A DNA stretch of 64,000 nt from Apricaphanius iberus. Taxonomy: Eukaryota > Chordata > Actinopteri > Cyprinodontiformes > Aphaniidae. Below are positions 22,901 through 32,964 of this stretch, one piece after another; position 1 is the stretch's first letter; each line of letters opens with the position of its first letter. A model generated the notes under the pieces. The model saw nothing but the letters and a program-made list of their open reading frames with translations. It had not been told where the DNA came from and did no database searches. Location of the stretch: the NCBI GenBank assembly GCA_028564705.1, contig JAPXFQ010002662.1, positions 1,178,001 to 1,242,000 of the forward strand. The letters run 5' to 3'. Both the position numbers and the translations under genes were made by a program.

Positions 22901-25205
22901 CCCCATGGGGCTCGGAGGTGCCGCTGTCGTGGGACTTAACGTGCTGGGGCCTCCCACCCCTGGTGGATCGGGCCGAACGGGGTTGCCTATTGGAGTCAGC
23001 AGGGGAGCTGGCTCCCTGGGGTTGGCAATGGTCACCCCAGTTATTTTCTCCCCATCCCCATTGCCTCTGTCCACCTGCTCCTTCATTCTACCATTCACAA
23101 GGCCTTGGGACGTGGGCACGTCACTGGGGTGCGGGATGGAGCTTCCGTCTTTGCTACCCGGTGTCGGCCTGTGTCCCGATTTTATATAGCAAATTAGACA
23201 CTTACCTTGCAACATTTACATGGAACGCACATGTAGGGACCTGGCGGTGGGGCGCATTGGCGCTGGGGGCGGGACCCCTTATGGGGGGCCCCTTAAATGC
23301 AACTAGACACTGAGGGCCCGGGGGGGGGAGATGGGGGTACCCGGCAGTATTCCCATGTCCCACCCCTCTGTTTTAAGTGCACATTAGAACAACACGCAAC
23401 CACACCACATTGAGCGGGGGGAGAGAGGCTGGGGGGCATTTCCACACCCCTGTTCGTTGGACCATCAGGGGTCGGAGCCCGGGTAGAACATCAGGCCTGG
23501 TCGGGGTCCTGGGCTGGTGGGCTGCTCTTGCCGGTGTGGGGGCCTTGGCGGTCTGCTTGTCCCCATCCTGTTGGGCAAAGGGGTCTGTCTCCCGGGTGTA
23601 GGGGCAGGGTGCTCTATTGGGGCGTCTGTCCCTGGGAGTATGGAGTATAGTGTATGTATGGGGGGTATGAATGAGTGTATAGCGTCCTTTTTTCGTATGT
23701 CCTGTATTTGTAAGAATGTGTACGCATGAGAGGGAGGGTACGAATGACTGTCTCTGTCTGTCTATGTCTACCTGTCAGGTTGGGTGTTTGGCTTCCCTCT
23801 GGCCTGATTCGTCTTCTTCCCCTCAGTTACTTCCCGTCGGTGATGGATTCTCCTGCCCGCTGGTTGATGATGGCTCTCGATGCCTGGAGCCGGGGGTCCC
23901 GGTTGCGGCCCGGCTCGGTCCTGGTGCATGTCTGGCGGGTCCTGGGTGGTCCGGTGTGTCGGGCGGCCGCTGTTTCGGGCCGACGTCCTCCTTGGATTGA
24001 CTGGGGCACCTCTTATGGGAGTGCCGGGGTTGTAGAGTAGGTTGGTGCCGTCCGGTGGATCGGTGGGGACCGTGCCTGGCGCCCAGTCCTCCTGCCGGTT
24101 CCAGGACTTCTGCTGGCTGGTCGGTTCATCTGGGGGGGCTGTCCGGCATTGGCTGGGCCCCTGATCTTGGCGCCCTGCGTGGGGAGGGATCTGGACCCAG
24201 GAGCTGGAAGATCTGGATGTCCAGGTGCTGGCTGGGCGCGGCCTGGGGAGGGCGTACATCCGCTGTGGCTCTTGCTGTGGCTCCCTGGCGTGTGGGTGTG
24301 TGGGGGCGGGCCGGGTTGTTGGCGGTGGGTATTGGTCCGGGGTGGCGGCGGCGTGTGTTGTCCGTCGGTTGGCTGCGGCTCACCCTTGCCTGCGGCGGCG
24401 GCGGGGGGCCCTTGTCGGCCGGTCCCTGGTTGGGGCCCCGCTGGGGGGCTGGGTGCCCCTGGTCCCCGTGGCCTCCGGGTCCTGATCCGGGCCCGCCCTG
24501 GCGTAGCCGGTTTGTGGCGGAGCCCGTGGTTATCGTCACTGCAATCTCTCGGGCCCCAGCATTGCGGCTGGTGGGTGTTCCCCTGGGGCTTCCATCTGTT
24601 CCTCTCTTGGTGGGTGATCGACCCTGCGCTGATCCGCCTGTGGCCTCTGTACTCTGTGGGACCCTGGATGCATACATCTCTTGCCTCCTCCATGTCTGTG
24701 TCGATTCCTGTAGGACGGATTGACGGTTCCTTACACCAGCTATCAATCACTTGCATGGGGAAACCTTATTCAGACCTGCATGCTCGCACACACATAGGTG
24801 TGGGGACATTGGTGTGGACGGACATATCTTAAGCTGAGGTTATCATCATTAGTTAGTTGTTCACAGGAGCTTACCAGAAACATTTGAATTATGTTCATTA
24901 ATCCATGCTTGTGTGTAGTGAGTGTGTAATTCTTAGTTTATTCTACTAGATCCGAACTATTGGTTTGGTTCTGTACAGTTTGTTGTTTTTGTTTGTATTA
25001 CTGTTTCTCTGCCGTCCGGCAGAGGTGGAGGACTGGGATGTTTTCTTGTGTTCTTGTTTGCCTCCCTGTCTTGTGTCGTCGGTTCGCGCCTCTGCTGGTC
25101 CGGTTTCTTTTCTTCAGAGAAAGAGAAAGAAAAAAAAGAAGGAAAAAAGAAGAAGAAAAAAAAAGCTAAGAAAAAAAAGAGAGAAGAAAAAAAATAAAAA
25201 ATAAA
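19930..25205 (+). mobile_element. 5'-truncated L1-type LINE with a long GC-rich 3' part
   Basis: Begins inside the endonuclease domain (VISDHAPVSLNL, about 19975). RT follows in broken frames: MPNNKAPGPDGFPVEFYKEF and SYRPISLIN (20568-20861), RQGCPLSSSLFAIF (about 21160-21215), SLYADDVLLFL (about 21280-21315), then an open C-terminal frame 22011-22856 with C..C..(H)..C (CLQCTSN..IHALWFC). Multiple stops and frameshifts make it inactive. From 22857 the base composition turns strongly GC-rich to about 24800, then returns to mixed sequence and ends in an A-rich tail at 25117-25205. The GC-rich block sits where a 3' UTR should be. No target duplication was resolved. Confidence 0.75.
22857..24830 (+). 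other. GC-rich 3' untranslated block of the L1 copy
   Basis: Follows the ORF2 stop directly. It contains many G runs (GGGGGGGG near 23320) and open frames on both strands that are a by-product of low A/T content. The segment from 24535 is repeated at 25906 in a second L1 fragment, showing it belongs to the element. Confidence 0.65.
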
Positions 25206-25210
25206 AAAAA
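25117..25210 (+). repeat. A-rich tail
   Basis: (GA)-(A)n tract of 90 bp ending at GCCATGAATG; taken as the degenerate poly(A) tail of the L1 copy. Confidence 0.7.
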
Positions 25211-25905
25211 GCCATGAATGTAATAGGGCATCAACACAAAATAGATTTTACAATCTATGTTGAGAGAAGGGAACAACACATGAAATTGCAACTGGACATC
25301 CAAGACCTTTTAAACAAAATTTCTAGTCTTGAAAAAAAATGCTGATATATTTTAAGAAAAAAAAAATAGTAATAATATGTATTTTGTTTGTTCTTCGGTA
25401 TGTAGTAGAAAATACATTGAAAATATTTAGTATGCACCAAACGTTGCTTATCAATAATCATTAAACAGAAATGTATGGCTTATTATTCTCATTGTTTTTG
25501 TTAGACATTTTAAAAGTCCTAACGTTATTGAACTCAGCATATATTTCGGACTTCATTGAAAGCGCCACAGGTGTGCAGCGGATGCTGCTGGATGTTTATG
25601 TGTAGCTTATAAAGAAAGATCGCTCGTATATACTTGCAGATTTATAAAGAAAAAAAAACTTTAGCCAAGGGCGTCATTAGCATGGAGAAGACCTTTTAGA
25701 CGGCCCAAACATTTACCTTCAGCAAAGATGGGGCGGGCTGGATTTCTCTTTCGTCTTTCATGCTGAAGCTTTAGCCTAGCGGGCTACAGCTAGCTAGCTA
25801 GCTAATGGCGCATCTGACCTGTCAATGCGATGGTGGCCGTTGCATGACAAACACTACGCGAAGCGAAAATGTAAAGATGTTCAGAAAACATATTAAAAGT
25901 GGGCT

Positions 25906-26508
25906 CGTCCCTGCGATCTCTCAGGCCCCAGCATTGCTGCTGGTGGGTGTTCCCATGGGGCTTGTATCTGTTCCTCTCTTGGTGGTTGATCGGCCCTGCG
26001 CTGGTCCGCCTGTGGCTCCTGCGCTCTGTGGGACTCTGGACCCATGCGTCTCCTGCATCCTTCATGTCTGTGTCGATTCCTGTAGGACGGATTGACGGTT
26101 CCTTACACCATCTATCAATCAGTTGCATGGAGAAACCTTATTCAGACCTGCATGCTCGCGCACACACACATAGGTGTGGGGACATTGGTGTGGACGGACA
26201 TATCTTGAGCTGCAGTTATCGTCATTAGTTAGTTGTTACCAGGAGTTTACCAGAAACATTAGTATTGTGTTCATTAATCCATGCTTGTGTGTAGTGAATG
26301 TGTAATTCTTAGTTTATATTACTGGATCGGAACGATTGGTGTGGTTCTGTTCAGTTTGTTGTTTTTGTTTGTTTGTTTGTTTGTTTTTTTACCGCTTCTC
26401 TGCCATCTGGCAGAGGCGGAGGACTGGGATGTTTTCTTGTGTTCTTTGTTTGCCTCCCTGTCTTGTGTCGTCGGTTCGCGCCTCTGCTGGTCCTGTTTCT
26501 TTTCTTCA
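25906..26508 (+). mobile_element. Second L1 fragment, 3' end only
   Basis: Collinear with 24534-25116 with scattered substitutions: GGTGGGTGTTCCC, GATTGACGGTTCCTTACACC, GTGGGGACATTGGTGTGGAC and TTGCCTCCCTGTCTTGTG occur in both. It is a 5'-truncated copy of the same L1 family inserted in the same intron of the transposase-like gene. Confidence 0.85.
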
Positions 26509-27382
26509 CCTTCTTCCTTTCTTCCTTCTTGTCTCGGTTTCGTGTCCATGACTTCAGGAAATTGAACCCACAGTAGCGAAGCTGTAACACTCTGCTTGGG
26601 AAAGTAAATCTCTTTGGCTTGTAGTTGGTACTTAGACACCAATTCTGAGTAGCAAACTGCTAGACAGGGCAGGTAAAAAAAAAAAGAAAGAATGGTAAGA
26701 TACTTGGCAACATCTTTCAACCAGCGTCTGTTGAACATCACTCGAAGAGCCTCGTGAGGTGGAGAGCCTGGCATCATGAGCTCTTTATCAAGGGCGACCT
26801 CATCAAGTGGTCCATGGTCACATTTGCCTCGGGTCCATTCATGTTTCCCTGTGAAATGATTAAGCACGCCCACCCACATATCCTACAAAGAAATACAAGT
26901 TTTAGGAGAAGAATAATTGACATGTAAAACAGTTAGTCCTCAATCACCCAAAGCAAGTGGGATAGCATTCATTAAAATGTAATGGTAATCATTTTGACTT
27001 ATATATTTGTTTTGATGTCCAAAATATGACAGATTACTTATATTGAACATGTCGCATGTTCAGCTTTCTTGCAAATGTACCAAAACTGATTGATAATGTC
27101 CTTCAGCCACACAAGTAAGATGGAATTGCCTTTTAGAGTCCCAGCCTGTGAACAGAAAAAAGATAAATAAATGTTGTTATTACCAGTAGGTCTATTCACA
27201 ATTTGGTTTGTATTTTGTCCACAGTGACAACACTGATTATGTCCTTTGACACATTTTCCATTGCGGTATAAGTGCAGTACAGGGCTGTATTGCCTGTAGA
27301 GTTAGTACAATATGAAAAAAAAACATTAGCATGCTGAACAGGTGTCAATACAGCAACAAAATTTGATCATTAGAATATTTAC

Positions 27383-27406
27383 CTGGAGAGTCCATCCTTC
27401 CATCAG
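27383..27406 (-). pseudogene. 24-bp microexon encoding the DGRMDSP motif
   Basis: Flanked on the minus strand by a pyrimidine-rich ..TGTTCCAG acceptor and a GTAAAT donor. It joins in phase to the exon ending GCACTAG (27559) and to the one starting at 27293, giving ADGRMDSPGN, the expected first catalytic Asp motif. Confidence 0.65.
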
Positions 27407-28820
27407 CTGGAACAGATAAAGGCAAGTATAAGAAATGTGTAATTGAAACAAGGGCTACTACATAGCATGGCAAACAGTTTTTCATCTGTGTAAAAACAAT
27501 TTGTGCAAATGTAAAGTGTTCTCTGGTGCTGGTTTGTACAATGCATTCCCACACGTACCTAGTGCAACAACACTTTCCTTTGGATGCAAGCGGTCAATGA
27601 TTGCAGCTCTCTTCTCTCAAAACTCTTTTATAGATTCAATGAAATAATGGCTCTGCATGAGTCTGAATGTTTTCCGAGATAAAAAGCCTATATTCATGTA
27701 TCTAAAGAAGAGGGCAATCTTCGAGAATTTATTGCCAGAGAGGAGTATGTTTGTGGCGAGCATGAAGACCCTCCTTGCATGGAGTACTTCAAGATGGGCT
27801 GGCTATTCCACTTCCATAGCTTATGACCATGACTGCAAAACTAAAATGGACATGTTATGGATAAGTTAACATTAGGCCTAATAGACAGTAACAATAAAAA
27901 TTTCAAAACAAATATCTCAGTCAATAACGCTGTGTACAACTTGCATGACCATATTTTATTCTACCCTAGATACACAGTGCAGATTTTGGCCAATGAACAC
28001 TAATGTATATGACAAACCAGCGTTTACTTTGTGTAAAGTTTGCCTAGTTGTGGCAACTGATTCAGTTCCCTTCAGATAAGAATTTCCGTGTTCCTTTTCT
28101 GGCTGAATTATTCTTATTTGCTTGTTTGGCCAAATTCAGTAGATCCACGAGATTTGCAACATGAAAAATAATTCTGCCGATATCCAGGTGGGTCAAAAGG
28201 CCACTACTGATTGTGTGGGCAAACATAGATTTCGTGGCGGTAACACAGACATTACAATCAGGGAACCGAATCAGATGTAGCATAGCAACTGTTGGACTAG
28301 AGCTAACAATGCGCTGCTGTAGAAGACAATGACTCCGGTAATCGGTCTACAATCAATTTCCATCACGTTTTACACAACATTGTTAAACGAGCAGTAAAAC
28401 TATGGCATGTTAGGGGTCTAAGTTATCAGTAAGCTGATATCATTTCAATATCAAGCTGTAAACATTACCTATATTGTTTCTTAGCATGTGCTAGCATTGA
28501 TAACTGTAGTAGACAACAATGACTCCGGTAGTCGGTCTAAAAAAAATTCCTTCACATTTTAGACAGCATTGTTAAACAAGCTGTAATGTTTCTTACCTGT
28601 TCAATAGGAAAATAGCCATATCTGCATCTGTTTTCAGTCCAAGTTTGAGCTGTAGCAGCCACCAATCATCGAAGGCGTAACCAATATTTATATGGGGCCG
28701 ACTTCGATCATATCTTGCTTTATCAAGAGATGCAGCCGATGAAGCCGTTTTCTTTTTTGTGCCACTTTTTAGTGGGCTTTGTGTGGTGCTTGTTCGTTTG
28801 CCTGATGCTGAAGAATCCAT

Positions 28821-29094
28821 ACCCACAGTTGAATCAAACACGTATGAAGTCCGGGTTCTTTCTCTTCCTTCTTCCTGTTAAATTGAGAACACACAAAAAG
28901 TTGTAGATTGACGTCACATCTGTGCGTAAGCGGCTAAGTGCGGGAAATTCAGCCCCGAATCGCAAACTATTTTGCAGCACACAGGCTCTTTAAGATAATG
29001 GAATTACACATGAGTGGGCTCATATTACTTAGTTTAAAATGCTTCATTACCAAACACAGTTACAAATCTGAACATGAATATAATTTATTTCACA
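28821..29094. promoter_or_regulatory. Right subterminal region and probable 5' flank of the transposase-like gene
   Basis: Lies between the first ATG (28820) and the right terminus (29095). It includes TGACGTCA at about 28910-28917, a CRE-type palindrome. Otherwise no motif recognised; promoter function is inferred from position. Confidence 0.35.
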
Positions 29095-29113
29095 AATCCA
29101 GGCCCCTGCTCCT
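29095..29113 (-). repeat. Right terminal inverted repeat of the TTAA-type element
   Basis: Read inward on the minus strand as AGGAGCAGGGGCCTGGATT; counterpart of 16498-16516. Followed outside by TTAA. Confidence 0.65.
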
Positions 29114-29117
29114 TTAA

Positions 29118-29392
29118 AGGAGTTCATTGTCTCTGCAGTTTTGCATTCTTCCGGTAGTTTGTTCCAAATATGAGGAGCAAAGAAGTGAAAGCTGCTTCTC
29201 CTTGCTTGGTTCTGGTGATGATCAGTAAACTAGAGCTGGAGGACCTGAGTGATCTGGATGGTTTGTACCATGATAGCAGATCTCTAATGTAATCTGGTGC
29301 TAACCCATTTAATGATTTATAAACCAATAAAAGCACTTTGTAGTCTATTCTGGAGGGAGCCAGTGTAAGGACTTTAGAACTGGGGTGATGTG
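29118..29392 (+). repeat. Dispersed fish repeat, 3' part (LINE-derived), first block
   Basis: Continues the repeat that starts at 15760: AGGAGTTCATTGTCTCTGC, CCGGTAGTTTGTTCC, GAGTGATCTGGATGG, CCAGTGTAAGGACTTTAGAAC. On the minus strand it reads like a LINE tail (KVLLLVYKSLNGLAPDYIRD). It resumes at 30103 after the hAT MITE. Confidence 0.7.
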
Positions 29393-30102
29393 CAGTGTGG
29401 GGAGTAATGCATTAAAAAAGTAATATGTTACAGGAATAGATTACTTTTTTCAGTAACTGAGTAATGCAATGAATTACTTACAAAATATACAGCAATATAT
29501 TATTAGTTACAATTTCAGTAACTCAAGTTACAAAAGTATTTTAAATTGTTTTTCTGGCCAACTAATGCAACAGACCAAATATAGCTGGATGCGGTAGAAC
29601 AAGATCCACCATCCACTTCCTGTTGCTTAAAACGAAAACATCAGAGAATCAGGACGACTGAGGAAAAGATTGACTGTATATTTAAACAGCGGCATCATTC
29701 ACACTGTTTTCTAACCATCTGTTGTAAGACTTCAGACATCAGAGTCTCATCTTTGTCAACCATCTTTGTGATGAGCACTTTCAGCACATTCTTTCGATTA
29801 GATTCAACAAACATTACCATGAAATAGAAGGCATGCAAAAGAACTTGAGACTTAATTTTAATAAAATAGTGTTAAAACTACAGTATTAGTGGTGTGACAC
29901 TTGTGTAAAATTTAAATTCATAAGTTACGGTGGTAAGAAGTGGTGGTAAATATTTAAGATATTTTACCAGAAGTAACTTAAAGTAGTGTAACTCAGTTAC
30001 ATTTTTAAAACAGTAATATGTAATGCAAACATATTATATTTTTGACATTGTAACTAGTAATGTGAAATATATTACAGTTTCTTTGTAACTTTCCCAACAT
30101 TG
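29393..30102. mobile_element. hAT-type MITE with 8-bp target duplication
   Basis: Termini CAGTGTGGGGAGTAATGC (left) and, inverted, CAATGTTGGGAAAGTTAC (right). Flanked by GTGATGTG at 29385-29392 and 30103-30110. It splits the fish repeat. An 8-bp duplication and CAGTGTTGGG-type ends fit hAT. Confidence 0.85.
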
Positions 30103-30110
30103 GTGATGTG

Positions 30111-30180
30111 TTCTACTTTTCTGGTTCAAGTGAGAACACGAGCAGCAGCATTCTGCATCAGCAGCAGCAAAATTGTCATA
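30111..30180 (+). repeat. Dispersed fish repeat, 3' part, second block
   Basis: TTCTACTTTTCTGGTTCAAG and GAGCAGCAGCATTCTG continue the consensus after the MITE. Confidence 0.65.
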
Positions 30181-30604
30181 TCACAGTATTTTTAAAAAAC
30201 ATATCTGCATTACAGTATTTAACTGTATTTATTTCCCCATACAATACGTTCATATCCACATTATCTTATAAAAATGAATAATATAAAAATGTGCTTAAAT
30301 AGCCCATTTTACCATCATAAGCACTGCATCATGTTGTTTTTTCCAGACACAGTTGAATGATATAAAAAGAATTAAAATGATTATGATTCTAGTAGACATA
30401 CTTGAAGTACTAAGGCTGAAAGTATACTTGTTTTCTTTAAGCTCACGTTGACGCAAACAGCAGATTGCATGCTGTACTGGCTTTGCATGTAGTACTGAAG
30501 AATCCCGCTAGGGGGCAGAGTTCAGACTGAGACCGGATTTTGCCAAAGAAGAATTAAAGTAAACAAGGTGACCGTAGATTATTATTTGCTGGTTAATATT
30601 CAGA

Positions 30605-31870
30605 TAATAACAGAAAAATAGGCGGTAGGGATGGGTATTGTTTAGATTTTATTCGATACCGGTGCCAAACCGGTACTTTTGAAATGGTGCCGATGCTTAA
30701 AAGGTGCTTGAACTGGTGCTTCAAGAATGGAAAACATATATACTTCGTCCAAAAACCCTCTTATTTAGTTATTTTTTTAAGGCTGTCAAACAATAAAAAA
30801 AATGTGATCTAATTAATCACAAAGTAGCTGTAAATTAATCAACATTCCTAAATATGACCCAAAAAAACCTACAGTTTTCCGTGTAAATAAAAGGACAAAT
30901 GTAGATGCGGGCGCTCTTTAAAACATTTTTATATAAGAGAAATCAATGAAGTTTTTCTTTTGAATTCCATAATCACATTCACAATGTTTGTGTAGTCTCA
31001 TATGAAAAATAACAGCAAATTGAGGTAGAACTAACCAAAATCTATAAATAAACTTAACATTTGGATATCAGCAGACTGTATTAAATATCAAATAAATCAT
31101 ATGCAATATAGACTAATCTAATGTCACAAGTGACCATTTCCCAAAAGTAAAAACTCAGCAGATTATCCAGTTCATCACAACAGGAAATATTATGAAGATG
31201 TACACAGCTACTTCCGCTAATAGTTAGCACTAATTTAGGTCAGAAAATATCACTTTAACTGAATAATTTCGTATTTTTGAAGCAGTTGTATCTCACTATG
31301 AAATGCACTGAAGCTATACGGTGAACCAACGCGCATTATTAACTTAAATACGGAGCATTTAAACTCTGCACCGCACACACAGCAAGCACTGCCATGCACA
31401 CACCGAGCTGATATCAGAAGCGGATGGATAATTCTCAGACCACTTATGAACTTATCATATCACCACAAAGCCAATACGGCAATAATACTGTACTCACATG
31501 TCATTTAGGATCAAGAAACACATGCTGATGCAAAACAATCGCAGTTTGGCTGGTTAGGAAGGGCACTGTTCTGGGAATGCGTTTTTCATTACGTCATAAC
31601 AAGGGGAAAAAAAACAATTCTAGGAATTAATTGATCCACGTTGGTGCGTTAATTTCAACAGCCCTAACCTTTAACAGTTTGTTGCACAAAAATAGCCATG
31701 TTTACCTTTTCTATTGATATAGGGAATCACTCCTGGCTGATGGCACGCCCAGAATAAGGCACCGAAATGTGCGCTGCTTTTCGGTTTTACCGTTTATGTC
31801 AGAATCGGTGCCATGATGGCACCGGACATTGGTACCTATTTTATTTTTTTCCTACTGGTTTTGCAGCGTT
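30605..31870. mobile_element. Nested MITE-like repeats
   Basis: Outer element: GGGATGGGTATTG and ACCGGTGCCAAACCGGTAC near 30630-30680, matched by inverted-style CGGTGCCATGATGGCACCGG and GGTACCTA at 31805-31845. Inner element, about 30779-31667: left GGCTGTCAAACAATAAA, right TTAATTTCAACAGCCCTA, a frequent fish MITE signature. Target duplications were not resolved. No gene inside. Confidence 0.5.
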
Positions 31871-32045
31871 GACAGACTTACAGATGGTCAAATAGCGCTT
31901 TTTTGTGTGTGCAAATTAACAAATCTTGTTTGCATTCAATGGCCCACATTGAATGCAAATTCCATTCAATTCCATTTTAAATGATTTTATCTTAAATTTC
32001 TACTTTAAACTTATCTGGTACTTCAAGGGTTTCAATCCTTCCTGA
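31871..32045. other. Spacer, nothing recognised
   Basis: AT-rich, contains a short direct repeat of TTGCATTCAATGGCCCACA/TTGAATGCAAATTCC. No gene. Confidence 0.3.
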
Positions 32046-32199
32046 TTATTTTTCTCTCATTTTCAAGTTCCCTTTTAAATTCATCGTCCATCGTGACCTG
32101 TCCCTACCTAACCCTGAGATGAGTAAGCCAGCTCTGTTTAGAAAGCTTGACCATTTCAAACAACACTTCTCTTCCGGACAAAACAAAAACAAGTCCAAT

Positions 32200-32960
32200 G
32201 ATGTGAAACAGTTAACAAGGAATCCCACGAAGAGGGAAGAGGTGTTGACGAGGCCAGCGACGAGGAAACAGGTGTCGAAGAGATCAGCAACGAGGAAACA
32301 GGTGTCGAGGAAGTTGGAGACTTGGAAAGTGATGACGAGGTAGCTGGAATCTGAGGAACTGGTCACATGGTGGCCGATGTTTGAGGAACTGGTAATGTGG
32401 TTGCTGAAATCTGGGGAACTGGTGACATGGTGGCTGGCGTCTGAGGAACTGCTGACGTAGTGGCCAGCGGCAGAGCAGAGCCTTGTGGCGTGGAAGGTGG
32501 CGAAACAGCAGAGCCTGGTTGTGTGGAGGCTGGTGGCGGAGCAGAGTCTGTGGCGTAGAAGCCAGTGGTGGAGCAGAACCTTGTGCCTGGGTGGCCGGCA
32601 CCGATGAACCTTGTGCCTTCGAGGCTGCCTTGTGTCTTGGAGGTCGGACTGAAGCTTGTGGTAAGGCTGGCTAGACTGAAGCTGGTGCTAAGGCTGGCTG
32701 GACCAAAGTTTGAGCTGACTTGAAAGTCAGCAAATGTGAACCTTGTAATGAGGCAACAGCCGTCAGAGCTGAACCTTGTGGTGAAGCGATGGCTGGCAGA
32801 ACTGAAACTTTTAGTGAAGTGATAGCCGACAGGGATGAACTTCTTATTGAAGTGTTTGCCAGCAATGATGAACCTTGTAACTGGGTGGCGAGCAAAAATG
32901 TACCTTGTGCCTTTGAGGCTATCTAAGCAGAAACTTGTGCCTTTGAGGTTGCCTATGTAG
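32200..32960. repeat. 30/33-bp coding-like minisatellite, left block
   Basis: Units such as GAGGAACTGGTGACATGGTG plus GCTGGCGTCT (30 bp) grade into GAACCTTGTGGTGAAGCGAT plus GGCTGGCAGAACT (33 bp). About 24 units. Because the unit length is a multiple of three, long frames stay open on both strands, with a repeating 10-11-residue pattern. No real gene is claimed. Confidence 0.8.
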
Positions 32961-32964
32961 CAGG

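Larger units (their letters stand above)
19053..28820 (-). pseudogene. DDE-transposase-like multi-exon gene of a teleost-expanded family, disrupted
   Basis: Exons on the minus strand: 28597-28820 (MDSSASGKR.. RYDRSRPHINIGYAFDDW), perhaps one near 28170-28290 (LIRFPDCNVCVTATK), 27559-27840 (CSHGHKLWKWNSQPILK .. FSKIALFFRYMNI), 27383-27406 (ADGRMDSPG, 24 bp), 27184-27293 (YCTYTAMENVSKDI), about 27036-27145 (VWLKDIINQFWYICKKAEH), about 26692-26882 (MWVGVLNHFTGKHEWTRG .. MMPGSPPHEAL), 19756-19812 (STEELESFQNCILMYAGK), 19443-19559 (FAVSPPVYEARCLFAALDYN) and 19053-19283 (YKQLYNKKSRNYRVQ .. PPPTAELVQTH). DGR.DSPG and TE.LESF.N look like the first Asp and last Glu of a DDE nuclease. Breaks: a 1-base deletion in the 282-bp exon, TGA for an expected Trp at its end, TGA after the 19.45-kb YNHYNQHNH, a frame change in the last exon, and no exon encoding the expected central TD.H..I block. 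L1 copies occupy the 19.8-26.7 kb intron. Confidence 0.7.
16494..29117. mobile_element. Candidate undescribed TTAA-type (Kolobok-like) DNA transposon carrying a P2RX7_C gene and a DDE-transposase-like gene
   Basis: Left terminus from 16498 reads AGGAGCAGGGGGCCGGATT. The right terminus, read inward on the minus strand from 29113, is AGGAGCAGGGGCCTGGATT, so the two match except for two 1-base indels. Flanking tetranucleotides are CTAA (16494-16497) and TTAA (29114-29117), a TTAA duplication with one change. Outside lie two halves of the same fish repeat. Inside are two convergent multi-exon genes, starting about 150 bp and 290 bp from the ends. About 6 kb of the length is L1 insertions, so the original was near 6.5 kb. 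TTAA targets are known for Kolobok and piggyBac; THAP-bearing Kolobok is the closer candidate, but assignment needs an HMM search. Confidence 0.65.

Noticed and set aside
22859..24832. Several open frames of 150-247 codons on both strands
   Set aside because: They lie in a GC-rich block with few A/T-rich stop codons, show Pro/Gly/Arg runs and no motif, and part is repeated noncoding L1 3' sequence.
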